DNA of 64,000 nucleotides from Streptomyces albus subsp. albus (GTDB lineage Bacteria > Actinomycetota > Actinomycetes > Streptomycetales > Streptomycetaceae), in contig NZ_JOID01000015.1 in NCBI RefSeq assembly GCF_000719865.1, positions 256,821 through 320,820 of the forward strand, given 5' to 3'. The notes beneath the pieces are model-generated. The model worked only from the letters and a program-made list of their open reading frames with translations, was not told where the DNA came from and made no database searches. The translations under genes and the position numbers were made by a program. Each line of letters begins with the position of its first letter. The first letter of the stretch is position 1. This document shows, one piece after another, positions 43,468 to 56,265 of the stretch.

Positions 43468-44803
43468 GCCGGGTGACGCGGTCCGGGTCGCAGGACCGGG
43501 CGGCGGCGAACCAGTCGGTGAACCAGGCCGCGCGTTCCGTACGGCTCATCGCGTCCAGGGCCTGCACCACGGGGGTGTCGAGCAGGCGGTCGTCCATGGC
43601 GCCGGGCCACTGACTGTGCGCCCACAGCAGCACCTCGTGGGACCACTCGGGGCGGATGCGCTCGCTCCGGCAGTCCCAGGCGAGCAGGGACTGGAGGACG
43701 GCGTCGCGCTGGAAGTAGTCGAGCCGCCGGTCGCTCCCGAGGTCGCCGCGGTGGACGATGCGGACCTCCACGGCGTCCGGACCGGCGGCGGAACGGCCGC
43801 CCGGCGCTCTCTCCTCGAATCGCGCGGGCGCGCCCGGTGCCCCCGCGGTCAGTCCGTACGCCCAGCGGACGGGGCCGGCCACCCGCTCGCGCATGCCCTC
43901 GTGCGCCCGGCGCATACAGATCTGCGGACGCTCCCCCTCGCAGACGAGGTCGGCGGCGGCCCGGTCGTACACCCACACCTTGCCGGGCTGCTGGAGCAGG
44001 GGCACCGCCCCGGCCACCGCCACCGCAAGCGGCAGCGCCACCAGCCATTTCCGGCGTGCCCCGGCAGCCAGCAGCATGGCCGCGGCCAGCCCGGCGAACC
44101 AGGCTGTGTGCGCGGCGTTCGCCCACAGGGCCGATTCCTGGCCGTCCCGGATGCCGAACGAGACGGGCAACAACTGTGCGAGGCCGCCGCTCGCCGGTGC
44201 GTTCCACGGGGCCAGGGCGGCGTAGCCGGCCACCGCGACCACCGGGGCCAGGGGCCACCACGGGACGTACCGGCCGAGGAGATGCCCGCCCGCGGCGAAC
44301 GCCGCGATCGCGGCCAGGTCGGCGATCACGGGGCCGAGCTGCGGATGTCCGTACGCGGAGGCGTTCGGCCAGGTGAGCGCGGTCATGACCGCCCAGGTGA
44401 CGAAATAGGCGGCCACGGCCGCCAGCCACACCGGGAGCAGACCGGCGGTCAGCCGGTGGAGCACCGGCCGGGGCGTCGATCCGGCCCACTCGGCCGTGTG
44501 CCGGCGCCGTTCCCGCCCGGCCTCCCAGCAGGCGGCACTCGCCACCAATGGGCCCAGCAGGATGTGCAGCGTGCGCAGCGACTGCGCCATGGCCGGCCAG
44601 TCCGTCCGGTGCCTGTCGTGTCCGCCGAACACGGCGATCATCAGGGCCGCGAGGCAGACGGCGAAGGTCCACGGCGCGATGCCGCGGAGGCTCTCCGTGC
44701 GGAGGACGGCGAGAGCGGGGGAGGTCCGCGCGGAGACGTGGCCCGGCTCGGCGGGGGCCGCCGCGTCCGAGGCGTCGTCCGTCATGAGGGGGCTGGGGGT
44801 CAT
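43463..44803 (-). CDS. Membrane protein of ECF/ABC operon (permease-like)
   Basis: 446 aa. About six hydrophobic segments in residues ~45-270 (IAPWTFAVCLAALMIAVF, LLGPLVASAACWEAG, LTAGLLPVWLAAVAAYFVTWAVM, VIADLAAIAAFAAGGHLLG, LAPVVAVAGYAALAP, AAMLLAAGARRKWLVALPLAVAVAGAVPLLQ), then a ~170-residue extracytoplasmic-looking domain with cysteines (LVCEGERPQICMRRAHEGMRERV, AWDCRSERI). Likely the second transmembrane subunit for the ATPase encoded just upstream, with which it overlaps by ATGA. Function otherwise unknown. Confidence 0.78.
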   Translation of the reverse strand: MTPSPLMTDDASDAAAPAEPGHVSARTSPALAVLRTESLRGIAPWTFAVCLAALMIAVFGGHDRHRTDWPAMAQSLRTLHILLGPLVASAACWEAGRERRRHTAEWAGSTPRPVLHRLTAGLLPVWLAAVAAYFVTWAVMTALTWPNASAYGHPQLGPVIADLAAIAAFAAGGHLLGRYVPWWPLAPVVAVAGYAALAPWNAPASGGLAQLLPVSFGIRDGQESALWANAAHTAWFAGLAAAMLLAAGARRKWLVALPLAVAVAGAVPLLQQPGKVWVYDRAAADLVCEGERPQICMRRAHEGMRERVAGPVRWAYGLTAGAPGAPARFEERAPGGRSAAGPDAVEVRIVHRGDLGSDRRLDYFQRDAVLQSLLAWDCRSERIRPEWSHEVLLWAHSQWPGAMDDRLLDTPVVQALDAMSRTERAAWFTDWFAAARSCDPDRVTRP

Positions 44804-45696
44804 CGGAGCGCCGCCTTCCGCGTGTCCCGCGCGCCGCGGGTGTTCGTCTCGCGCCCGCGCTCGCGCCGGTGGCGCCGCAGTGCGCTGGTGTAGCCGCGTT
44901 CCAGTGGGTTGTCGCCGGGCGCGTCGGCGTCCGTCTCCGCGCACGCGGCCAGCTCGCCCGGCGTGCCCCGGAACGCGACGCGGCCCGTCTCCAGCAGCGT
45001 CACCTCCGCGCAGGCCGAGCCGACGTCCTCGACGAGATGTGTGGAGACCAGCACGGTCGCCTCGCGGCCCAGTTCGCGCAGCAGGGACCGGAACTCCACC
45101 CGGCGCTCCGGGTCCAGGCCTGCCGTCGGTTCGTCGAGGAGCAGCAGCTCCGGTCCCCCGAGGACGGCCTGGGCGATGCCGACCCTGCGGACCGCGCCGC
45201 CGGAGAGGGCGCCCAGTTTCCGGTCGAGGGAGGGCCCGAGCCCCACAAGTTCGGCCGCTTGTTCGACGGCGGCGGGCGCCTTCGCGCCGGGCAGCTCCTT
45301 CAGCCAGGCGAAATAGCCCAGGGTGTCGCGGACCGTGAAGGACGGGTAGTAGCCGAACTCCTGCGGGAGGTAGCCCAGCCGGCGGCGGATCTCCGTCCGC
45401 TCGCGGTGCGTTCCCGGGGAGAGGCCCAGCAGGCGGACCTCGCCGGCGGCCGGGCGGGCGACGGTGGCGAGCACCCGCAGCAGCGAGGTCTTGCCGGCAC
45501 CGTTCGGTCCGAGCAGGCCGTGCACGCCCGTGCCGAGGGTGAGGTCAACCCCGTCCAGGGCGGTCGTGCGGCGGTGGCGGACGGTCAGGCCCCGGACGGT
45601 CAGGCCCCGGTCGGGGTTACGGGGCCCCCGGACGGGTTCCCGGTCGGCCGGGCCCCGCCCCTCCGGGGCGGGCGCCGGGTCGGATGAGGGGTTCAC
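44800..45696 (-). CDS. ABC transporter ATP-binding protein of the ECF operon
   Basis: 298 aa. ABC-2-type exporter ATPase: Walker A GPNGAGKTSLLR, Q-loop LPQEFGYYP, signature LSGGAVRRVGIAQAVLGG, Walker B LLLLDEPTAGLDPE, H-loop VSTHLVED. The C-terminal ~40 residues are Arg-rich (RRHRRERGRETNTRGARDTRKAALR). GTG at 45696 overlaps the anti-sigma stop. Sits between a membrane anti-sigma/permease-like protein and a second membrane protein, so the three probably form one complex. Confidence 0.92.
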   Translation of the reverse strand: MNPSSDPAPAPEGRGPADREPVRGPRNPDRGLTVRGLTVRHRRTTALDGVDLTLGTGVHGLLGPNGAGKTSLLRVLATVARPAAGEVRLLGLSPGTHRERTEIRRRLGYLPQEFGYYPSFTVRDTLGYFAWLKELPGAKAPAAVEQAAELVGLGPSLDRKLGALSGGAVRRVGIAQAVLGGPELLLLDEPTAGLDPERRVEFRSLLRELGREATVLVSTHLVEDVGSACAEVTLLETGRVAFRGTPGELAACAETDADAPGDNPLERGYTSALRRHRRERGRETNTRGARDTRKAALR

Positions 45697-46991
45697 AGTC
45701 GCTCCAGACAGTCGAAGGAGGTGCGGCGCAGGGCGAGCAGTCCGCCGCACAGGAAGGCGGCGGCCGCCCAAGCGCTCTGGGCGGGCGCACTCGAGAAGGC
45801 GCCGAGGGACGCGGTCAGCAGGGCGGCCGGATCGGCCGGACCGGCCGGGCCCGCCCCGCCGGGGCCGGCCGCGGCGCCGGTGGCGGCGAGGAGCAGCAGC
45901 CATGCGGTGCCGGTGCCGGCGGCGGCGCGCAGGCAGCCCGCAGCGGAGGCGGCGAGCAGGGTCAGCAGGGTCAGCGCCAGGCCGGGGAGCAGCCAGGCGT
46001 GGGCGCCCGGTCCGCCGTCCGGCGCCGGCATCAGCAGCCCGGCCGCGGTGAGCAGGGGCACGCACACCGCGAGAACCCAGCCGGTGCGCACCAGCAGCAG
46101 CCGCAGCCCGGCGGCTGGGGTCGCGGCGGCGGCCTCGTACAGCGGATCGGCGTGGCGGCCGTACGAAACGGCGACCCCGGCGACCGGCAGCAGGGGCGCT
46201 ACCGCCAGCAGCAGCGGCCGGGCGGCCGCGGTGCCGGACGTGCGCGCCAGCAGTACGGCGGCGGCCGTGACCAGGACCAGCGACAGCAGCCAGGACCGTC
46301 CGAGCGCGGGGCCCGCGGACCGGGCCGACCAGGCGAGACGGGCGGCGAGGGAGGGGCTCCGCGGGGGCGGGCCCGCGTCGCGGACCGGGGGCCTCGGCCG
46401 GAACAGCCGGTGCGGGAACAGCGGACCGGGGCGGGACGGCCGAGGCGGACGGGTCCGTTCTTCCCGGTCAGGTTGCCCGTGCTGGACCGCCCCGGTACCG
46501 GCCGCCCCGGAACCTGCCGCCCCGGGACCGGCCGCCCCGGGACCGGCCGCCCCGGGACCGGCCGTGGCCGCCGCGGCGGCGGTCCGCGGGATCGCGGGAC
46601 GGGGAGCCGTCGGGCTCGGAAGCCGTCCGTCCGGCCCCCCGGTCGGACGGACCGCCTCCGGCCCCTCCGGCGCGGGGGCATGGCGGCGGGCGGCCACGGC
46701 GTGCGGGTCGGGCGGCGGGTCCACGGCGGCCGGCCCCCCGGCCGTCGCCCCGGCGACGCCCCCGGCTTCCTCCGGCGCGGCGGCGAGGACCGCCGCCAGC
46801 ACCCCCGCCCGCACCTCCCGCAGCACGGGCCCGGCGGGGCCCGAGCGGGCCGCCGCGGAGACCAGCCGCGCACAGGAGGCACAGCTCTCCACATGCGACT
46901 CCAGCACCCATGCCTGCGGCTCGGGCAGCGTTCCCTCCGCGTAGGCGGACGCCCGGCCCGGGGTCACATGCCTGCCGGCGTCACGGCTCAT
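45693..46991 (-). CDS. Zinc-finger anti-sigma factor fused to a multi-span membrane domain
   Basis: 432 aa. The N-terminus holds a zf-HC2 anti-sigma motif, HVESCASC (HX3CX2C, ~33-40). A ~140-residue Pro/Ala/Gly linker with degenerate GPGAA repeats follows, then about six membrane segments from residue ~235 (LLSLVLVTAAAVLLA, LLLAVAPLLPVAGVAVS, LLLVRTGWVLAVCVPLLTAAGLLM, LLPGLALTLLTLLAASAAG, TAWLLLLAATGAA, AAAAFLCGGLLALR) resembling an ABC-2 permease. It should hold the co-encoded ECF sigma factor at the membrane and may read the transporter state. Coupled to sigma (ATGA) and to the ATPase (GTGA). Confidence 0.82.
   Translation of the reverse strand: MSRDAGRHVTPGRASAYAEGTLPEPQAWVLESHVESCASCARLVSAAARSGPAGPVLREVRAGVLAAVLAAAPEEAGGVAGATAGGPAAVDPPPDPHAVAARRHAPAPEGPEAVRPTGGPDGRLPSPTAPRPAIPRTAAAAATAGPGAAGPGAAGPGAAGSGAAGTGAVQHGQPDREERTRPPRPSRPGPLFPHRLFRPRPPVRDAGPPPRSPSLAARLAWSARSAGPALGRSWLLSLVLVTAAAVLLARTSGTAAARPLLLAVAPLLPVAGVAVSYGRHADPLYEAAAATPAAGLRLLLVRTGWVLAVCVPLLTAAGLLMPAPDGGPGAHAWLLPGLALTLLTLLAASAAGCLRAAAGTGTAWLLLLAATGAAAGPGGAGPAGPADPAALLTASLGAFSSAPAQSAWAAAAFLCGGLLALRRTSFDCLERL
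46487..46561. repeat. 15-bp tandem repeats in anti-sigma linker
   Basis: Five consecutive 15-bp units of the form CCGCCCCGGGACCGG (three identical, two variant) encode GPGAA-type pentapeptides in the linker of the anti-sigma fusion protein. Copy number may vary between strains. Confidence 0.85.
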
Positions 46992-47596
46992 ACGGCACCT
47001 CCTACGGAATCGGGGGAGCGGACGCCGAGCCGGGAGAGGGCCTCCCGCAGTTCACGGCGCGCGCGCAGGGCCCGGGTCTTGACGGTGCCCTCCGGGATGC
47101 CGAGCAGCCCGGCAGCCTGGCGGGTGGACAGCCCGTCCACGACGGTGGCGCGCAGGACGGCCCGCAACTCGGGGGCGAGGTCGTCGAGGGCGGTACCGAG
47201 CTCCCCGAACTCCAGCCCGGACAGCACCCGTTCCTCCGCCGAGGGCGCGACGGCGCCGGCGGCGCCGTGCTCCTGCCGCGCGTGCGCCTCCTGCACCTCG
47301 GCGGTACGCGCCTGCGCGCGCCGGGCGTCCACCAGCCGGCGGGCGGCGATCACCCAGAGCCAGCCCCCCGCCTCACCGCCCCGGTGTCCGGCGGCGGACC
47401 GCCAGACGGTGACGAAGGTGTCCTGCAGGACTTCGCGCACGGTCTCGGGGTCGGCGCAGCGCCGCGTCAGCCGGGTGTGCAGCCAGCCGGCATGGCGGTC
47501 GTACAGCTCGGCGAGCGCCTCGGCGTCACCGGCCGCGACCGCGCGCAGCAATTCGGCGTCGCTCGGGTCGGCCCCCACGGGGCGGAACGGTCTCAC
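46988..47596 (-). CDS. ECF-type RNA polymerase sigma factor
   Basis: 202 aa. Sigma-70 region 2 (DAEALAELYDRHAGWLHTRLTRRCADPETVREVLQDTFVTVWRSAA) and region 4 (LDDLAPELRAVLRATVVDGLSTRQAAGLLGIPEGTVKTRALRARRELREAL). First gene of a four-gene operon with its anti-sigma factor and ABC transporter parts. Likely activates its own operon; I could not identify the promoter motif upstream. GTG at 47596. Confidence 0.92.
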   Translation of the reverse strand: MRPFRPVGADPSDAELLRAVAAGDAEALAELYDRHAGWLHTRLTRRCADPETVREVLQDTFVTVWRSAAGHRGGEAGGWLWVIAARRLVDARRAQARTAEVQEAHARQEHGAAGAVAPSAEERVLSGLEFGELGTALDDLAPELRAVLRATVVDGLSTRQAAGLLGIPEGTVKTRALRARRELREALSRLGVRSPDSVGGAV

Positions 47597-47678
47597 ACCC
47601 CTCTATCGCCCCCGCGTGCGCTTCCGGTTCACGGGCATGCGGAGGTTCCCCGGCGTGCGATACGGACAGGAGATATCC

Positions 47679-48152
47679 ATGAGTGCCAAAACCGTCGCCC
47701 CCCTCGCTCATGTCCACCGCGTCCCGCACGAGCCTCCCGAGGACTGGGAGTACTCCCTGCAGCTTCCGCACGACCCCCGGGGCCCGCGCATAGCGCGCTC
47801 CACCGTCCGCACGGTGCTCGCCGAGCACGGGCTCGGGGATCTCGCCGACCGCGCCGAGCTGCTGACCTCCGAACTGGCCACCAACGCCTTCCGCTACTCC
47901 GACGGCCAGACGGCCGTCCGGCTCAAGTGGCGCGAGGGGATGCTGCGCGTCAGCGTCTGGGACACCTCGCCGAGCCGCCCGGCGCCCGTCATCGCCGGTC
48001 CGCAGAGCGAGAGCGGCCGCGGGCTGCTGCTGCTCTCCCTGATCGCGGACGACTGGGGCATCCTCGACCTGGAGAAGGGGCATCCGGCGGTCGGCGGCAA
48101 GGTCGTCTGGTTCACGCTGTGCCGCCCGGTGCTCAGAACCGGCACGCTGTAG
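47679..48152 (+). CDS. RsbW-like ATP-binding regulatory protein
   Basis: 157 aa. HATPase_c_2 domain (PHDPRGPRIARSTVRTVLAEHGLGDLADRAELLTSELATNAFRYSDG..., ending SGRGLLLLSLIADDWGI). Such proteins act as anti-sigma kinases or in conservon-like signalling; a typical Streptomyces genome has dozens. ATG at 47679 with AGGAG six bases upstream. Divergent from the ECF sigma gene, 82 bases apart. Confidence 0.87.
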   Translation: MSAKTVAPLAHVHRVPHEPPEDWEYSLQLPHDPRGPRIARSTVRTVLAEHGLGDLADRAELLTSELATNAFRYSDGQTAVRLKWREGMLRVSVWDTSPSRPAPVIAGPQSESGRGLLLLSLIADDWGILDLEKGHPAVGGKVVWFTLCRPVLRTGTL

Positions 48153-48229
48153 GGCCCGCCGCCACGACTGCGCGCGACCGGTCAGGAATGAAGAAGCCGG
48201 GCCCGCCGCACCGCCCGTAGCGTGACCGC

Positions 48230-48375
48230 ATGGACACCGAGAACTCCCAGCGCCCCCTTCCGCGACCGCGCCGTCCGCGGTCCGGCCGGAAACACGCCGT
48301 GCTCCAGCCGGCCCAGCCGGCCGTGAGCGACGGTCCCGTGAGCCGGCGATCCGCCGCCCGCGAGAGGGGGAGCCG

Positions 48376-48379
<4 letters not shown>
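48230..48379 (+). CDS. Candidate 49-aa leader ORF before the UvrA-like gene
   Basis: ATG at 48230 opens a 49-codon frame (MDTENSQRPLPRPRRPRSG..., Arg/Pro/Ser-rich) whose TGA overlaps the ATG of the UvrA-like gene (ATGA). TAGCGT at 48219-48224 looks like a -10 for a leaderless message starting at this ATG. Codon bias is only moderate (several CGA, CGT, CTT, AAA). It could be a translationally coupled leader peptide or just transcribed leader. Confidence 0.4.
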
Positions 48380-50780
<2,401 letters not shown>

Positions 50781-50781
<1 letters not shown>

Positions 50782-50802
50782 CCGGGGCCTCGTCGCCCCG
50801 GT
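50781..50802 (+). terminator. Terminator after UvrA-like gene
   Basis: ACCGGGGC (50781-50788) and GCCCCGGT (50795-50802) with a 6-base loop begin within the stop codon. Confidence 0.6.
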
Positions 50803-50912
50803 GGGGCCCTCGCGGACATCGCGCGGGCCCGGCGGGGGGTTGGCCCGCGCGGTCGTCACGGCCTCCCGGGCGGCGGGGACTTGGCCGTCCCTCGTCCCGT
50901 TCGCGTCATCGC

Positions 50913-50929
50913 GTTCGCTGCGAGCGAAC
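50913..50929. promoter_or_regulatory. ClgR-type operator upstream of lon
   Basis: GTTCGCTGCGAGCGAAC is a perfect 17-bp palindrome containing the CGC-Y-N3-R-GCG core of ClgR sites. ClgR activates clp and lon genes in Streptomyces. It lies 75-91 bases before the lon ATG. Confidence 0.75.
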
Positions 50930-50962
50930 AGGGGAGGGGGAACACCCGGGGCAGCAGAGACA

Positions 50963-50981
50963 TTGAGTCTTTACAGCTCAA
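50963..50981. promoter_or_regulatory. HAIR-like HspR site at lon
   Basis: TTGAGT-N7-GCTCAA matches the HAIR inverted repeat (CTTGAGT-N7-ACTCAAG) in 11 of the 12 inner positions. lon of Streptomyces is a reported member of the HspR/HAIR heat-shock regulon. It lies 23-41 bases before the ATG, where bound HspR would block transcription. Confidence 0.75.
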
Positions 50982-51003
50982 CTTGCCTGCCGAAGGGGAG
51001 ATC

Positions 51004-53472
<2,469 letters not shown>

Positions 53473-54056
53473 CCGGCGGGCGGGGGGCGGGGCGCTCCCG
53501 GCCCTCGGCGCGACGGGCCCGGCCCTCGTGACGCAGGGCCCGGGCGTCGGCTCCCGGCCCGCCCTTCCCCCCACTCGTCGCCGCTTCCCCTCTCCCCGCC
53601 CCAGGTTCTCCGCCCCCGTCCGTACGCGCCGCAGGGCGCACGGCACGGGGGCGGCGCGCGTCGCGGCGCGAGGGGGCAGCGGGGCCGGGGCGCCGGGCCT
53701 TGGCGATGGGGCGGTGCGGCCGTGCGGCTGTGCGGCTGTGCGGTGACGCGGCGCGGGAACCGCACGGGGGATCCCGGGGGAGCCGCACGGAGACGCCGGG
53801 GCGCCGTGAGGGGGGCGTGCGGGAGGCGCGAACCGGCACAGGGGGCGTGAAGGCGCAAAAAAGGAAGCGGCCGCTTCCCGCCGCTTCCCGTAGGCGCCGT
53901 GGGAGAGGCGGCCGGGAAGAGCGGCCGGTAAGGGGCCGGTTGCTGTCAGGGGACCGATCCTGCGAAATACTGGCGGGCACCGCGGCGGTACTCGCCGCCG
54001 AAAGCGAATTCCGTCCCGGAAACGACGGGAACGGAAAGCCGGGGGAGGACCCAGAG
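53473..54056. other. Long intergenic region after lon
   Basis: About 580 bases without a credible gene. GGGCCC-rich imperfect hairpins near 53512-53548 may terminate lon. Octamers of the form GTGCGGCT repeat four times at 53714-53745. AAAAAA at 53857-53862 precedes the palindrome GGAAGCGGCCGCTTCC (53863-53878): read on the minus strand this is hairpin plus T6, a good intrinsic terminator against transcripts antisense to the MarR gene. Confidence 0.65.
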
Positions 54057-54578
54057 ATGCGCCGGACCGAAGCCGGAGACGTCACCCGGGCCGCAGCGGC
54101 CGGAGATCCCCCGGAGCGGGATACGGCCGGTGGCACGCCCGGGGACAGCGCCTTTCTGGCGCTGGAACGGGAGTTGTCCGTCTTTCTGCGCCGGGCCCGC
54201 GCCTCCTCCGGCGAGGTGGCCCGCGAGGTCCATCCCGATCTGGAGCCCGCCGCCTACGGACTGCTGGTGCGGCTGTCGGAGGCGGGGGAGCAGCGGGCCA
54301 CCGCACTCGCCGCGTACTTCGGTGTCGGCAAGGCCACCATGAGCCGCCAGCTCCGCGCCCTGGAGGAGCTGGGCATCGTCACCCGGCGGCCGGACCCGGC
54401 CGATGGACGCGCCTCGCTGGTGACCCTGACCGAGGAGGGCGCCGGCCGCTTCTCCGCCGTGCGCCGCGCCCGCCGTGAGCGCTACGCCCGCAAGCTGCGG
54501 AGCTGGGACCGGACGGAGATCGCCGAACTCGCGCGCCTGCTGCACCGGCTGAACGAGCTCGGCGGCGCGGAGGACTGA
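54057..54578 (+). CDS. MarR-family transcriptional regulator
   Basis: 173 aa. Winged helix with RATALAAYFGVGKATMSRQLRALEELGIVTRRPDPADGRASLVTLTEEGAGRF, typical of MarR including the DXRXXXL wing (PADGRASLV). N-terminal ~30 residues are polar and probably disordered. ATG at 54057 is preferred because GGAGG lies about nine bases upstream and the conserved region starts shortly after. It has no obvious operon partner; target unknown. Confidence 0.88.
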   Translation: MRRTEAGDVTRAAAAGDPPERDTAGGTPGDSAFLALERELSVFLRRARASSGEVAREVHPDLEPAAYGLLVRLSEAGEQRATALAAYFGVGKATMSRQLRALEELGIVTRRPDPADGRASLVTLTEEGAGRFSAVRRARRERYARKLRSWDRTEIAELARLLHRLNELGGAED

Positions 54579-54992
54579 GCCGCCGGCCGGACGGCCCCGG
54601 CAGCGGCCGGCCCGGCGGTGCCGGGTGGCCCTTGCGGCCCGGCCGCCCGACCGCCCGCAAACCCTGGCGAGCCGCAGCCCGGGAGCCCTGCCGAGCCGCA
54701 GCCCGGAAGCCGGATGATCGGCTGGGGCCCGGCGGTCCGAGCCCGGAGGGGAACGGCTCCGGCGGGCCAGAGATTCTTCCGCACCCGCCGTCTCCTCAAA
54801 CCTCCCTATTCGCAGGCCACTTGAGCGCGGGCACCCCGCCGCGTGCCGGCCCCGGGGCCATCCCGCGTCCTTCCGGAAGGCCCCCCGGCCCCGGTCCGGA
54901 GCACAGGACCCGCCGGCCTCCGGACCTGTAGGACCGCCGGACCCCCGGGCGTACACGCCGGGCGCACGCCCGGCACGCCCCCCGGCCCCGCC
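54579..54992. other. Intergenic with a 24-bp-period direct repeat
   Basis: About 410 bases between the convergent MarR and PP2C-like genes. GAGCCGCAGCCCGG occurs at 54669-54682 and again at 54693-54706 (24-bp spacing). No coding frame and no strong terminator recognised. Confidence 0.5.
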
Positions 54993-55838
54993 CTAGAACT
55001 CCGCGTGGACCGCCGTGGCGTCGTCGTGCCGCTTGCCCCGCGGGAAGGCGTTGCCCCGCGGGTCCGCGGTCTCCGCCGCCCGCACCCGCCGCAGCAGCCC
55101 GGCCGTCCCCTCCGCGCGGAGCAGCGCGGGGCAGTCGGCCCAGGTGCCCTGCCGGAAGACCTCGACCCAGCGCGTCGCGCCGTCCGTCAGCGCCGTCAGG
55201 GAGCGCACCTCCGCGCGCGGTACGGAGCCGGTGACGGCCCGGGCGGCGACCGCCGGATCGGCGGCGGCGGTGAAGAACCCGCCCTCCGCGTTGCGCAGGG
55301 CCTCCACCGCGCGGACGTACTCGGCGGCCCGCGCCGCGCGTGCGGCGGAGCCGGGCGGCAGGGCCCGTACGGCGGCGCGCAGCTCCGGCACGTGGGGCGG
55401 CAGCCGGGACAGCCGGTCGTCCCGTTCCGCGGTGACCCGGCCGTCCCGCCGTTCGATGAGCAGGACGGAGTCGGAGAGCACCAGATGCTCGACGCTCCGC
55501 TCGTCCCAGCGGGCGGCCACGACCGTCGCCTGCGGTGTTTGAACGTGAGAAAGCTCACAGGCTGATCCGTGGGCATCGGCGGTGCGTTCGATTGCTTCCG
55601 CGAGGCATTCCCGGAGGGTCATATCCCGCCGCGAACCGGACAGTTCGAGCAGGGCCCCGCCGAGCCGCGCGGTGAACCACGGCACTCCGTGTACGCACCC
55701 GCCGCCGTCCTCGGGGGGCGTGACACCGTCCAGGACGACCAGTGAGCCACCCGCGCCGGACGCGGGCAGGGCCACCGACGCGTAGTCCTCGTTGGGGATG
55801 CGGGGATCGCCCGGCTCCGTGGTGAGGTCGATGCGCAT
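54993..55838 (-). CDS. PP2C-like protein of unknown activity
   Basis: 281 aa. Distant resemblance to PP2C phosphatases: NEDYASVALPASGAGGSLVVLDGVTPPEDGGG near the N-terminus, VEHLVLSDSVLLI in the middle, and KRHDDATAVH at the C-terminus, corresponding to the metal-binding NED, DGVG, GDS and DNXT positions. Several of these are altered, so catalytic competence is uncertain. No kinase or signalling partner is adjacent. CAGACT, a -10-like element, lies ~10 bases before the ATG; a ribosome site is lacking. Confidence 0.72.
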   Translation of the reverse strand: MRIDLTTEPGDPRIPNEDYASVALPASGAGGSLVVLDGVTPPEDGGGCVHGVPWFTARLGGALLELSGSRRDMTLRECLAEAIERTADAHGSACELSHVQTPQATVVAARWDERSVEHLVLSDSVLLIERRDGRVTAERDDRLSRLPPHVPELRAAVRALPPGSAARAARAAEYVRAVEALRNAEGGFFTAAADPAVAARAVTGSVPRAEVRSLTALTDGATRWVEVFRQGTWADCPALLRAEGTAGLLRRVRAAETADPRGNAFPRGKRHDDATAVHAEF

Positions 55839-56265
55839 GCGGTCAGTCTGCCGGACCGCGGCCCGCGCTCCCGCGGCCGTGGTGACCTGCGGTGACGGCC
55901 GGTGCGTCGGCCGGGAAACGGCCGAGGTGCCGGAATTTCCCGTAAATCACCGGCCGGTGGAATGTGCGGGCGCACATCCTGCCAGCACCGGCCGGCGTTT
56001 TCCAACCGGCGCCCCGGGCGGCGGCGCCGCGGTGCCGCACCGGGGTTGTTCGCCAACTCCGGATTGATGTTCACTCGTTCGGGTGGCCAGGCGGGCGATG
56101 GGCGGCCCCATTCACACGGTCGGTGGAATCGTCGAATTCCGTTGCCGGTACGGGGAGAACGCGCCCGTCGGCGCTCCGCGCCCCAGGGGCACGAGGAATG
56201 CGAGCGGATCGCCGGAGCCTCGGCCCTGCGGAGACGAGACAAGATTGCGAGCACCGGTGCGAAGA
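55839..56265. other. Divergent region upstream of the conservon
   Basis: About 430 bases between the PP2C-like gene and cvnA. Contains GTGCGGGCGCAC and several GGCCGGTG/CACCGGCC inverted repeats. The start of cvnA is not certain, so its first part could extend upstream. No small gene recognised. Confidence 0.45.

Noticed and set aside
43432..46561. Short tandem repeats considered as a CRISPR array
   Set aside because: Units are 9-15 bp without spacers and no cas genes are present; they are simple slippage repeats, partly within coding sequence.
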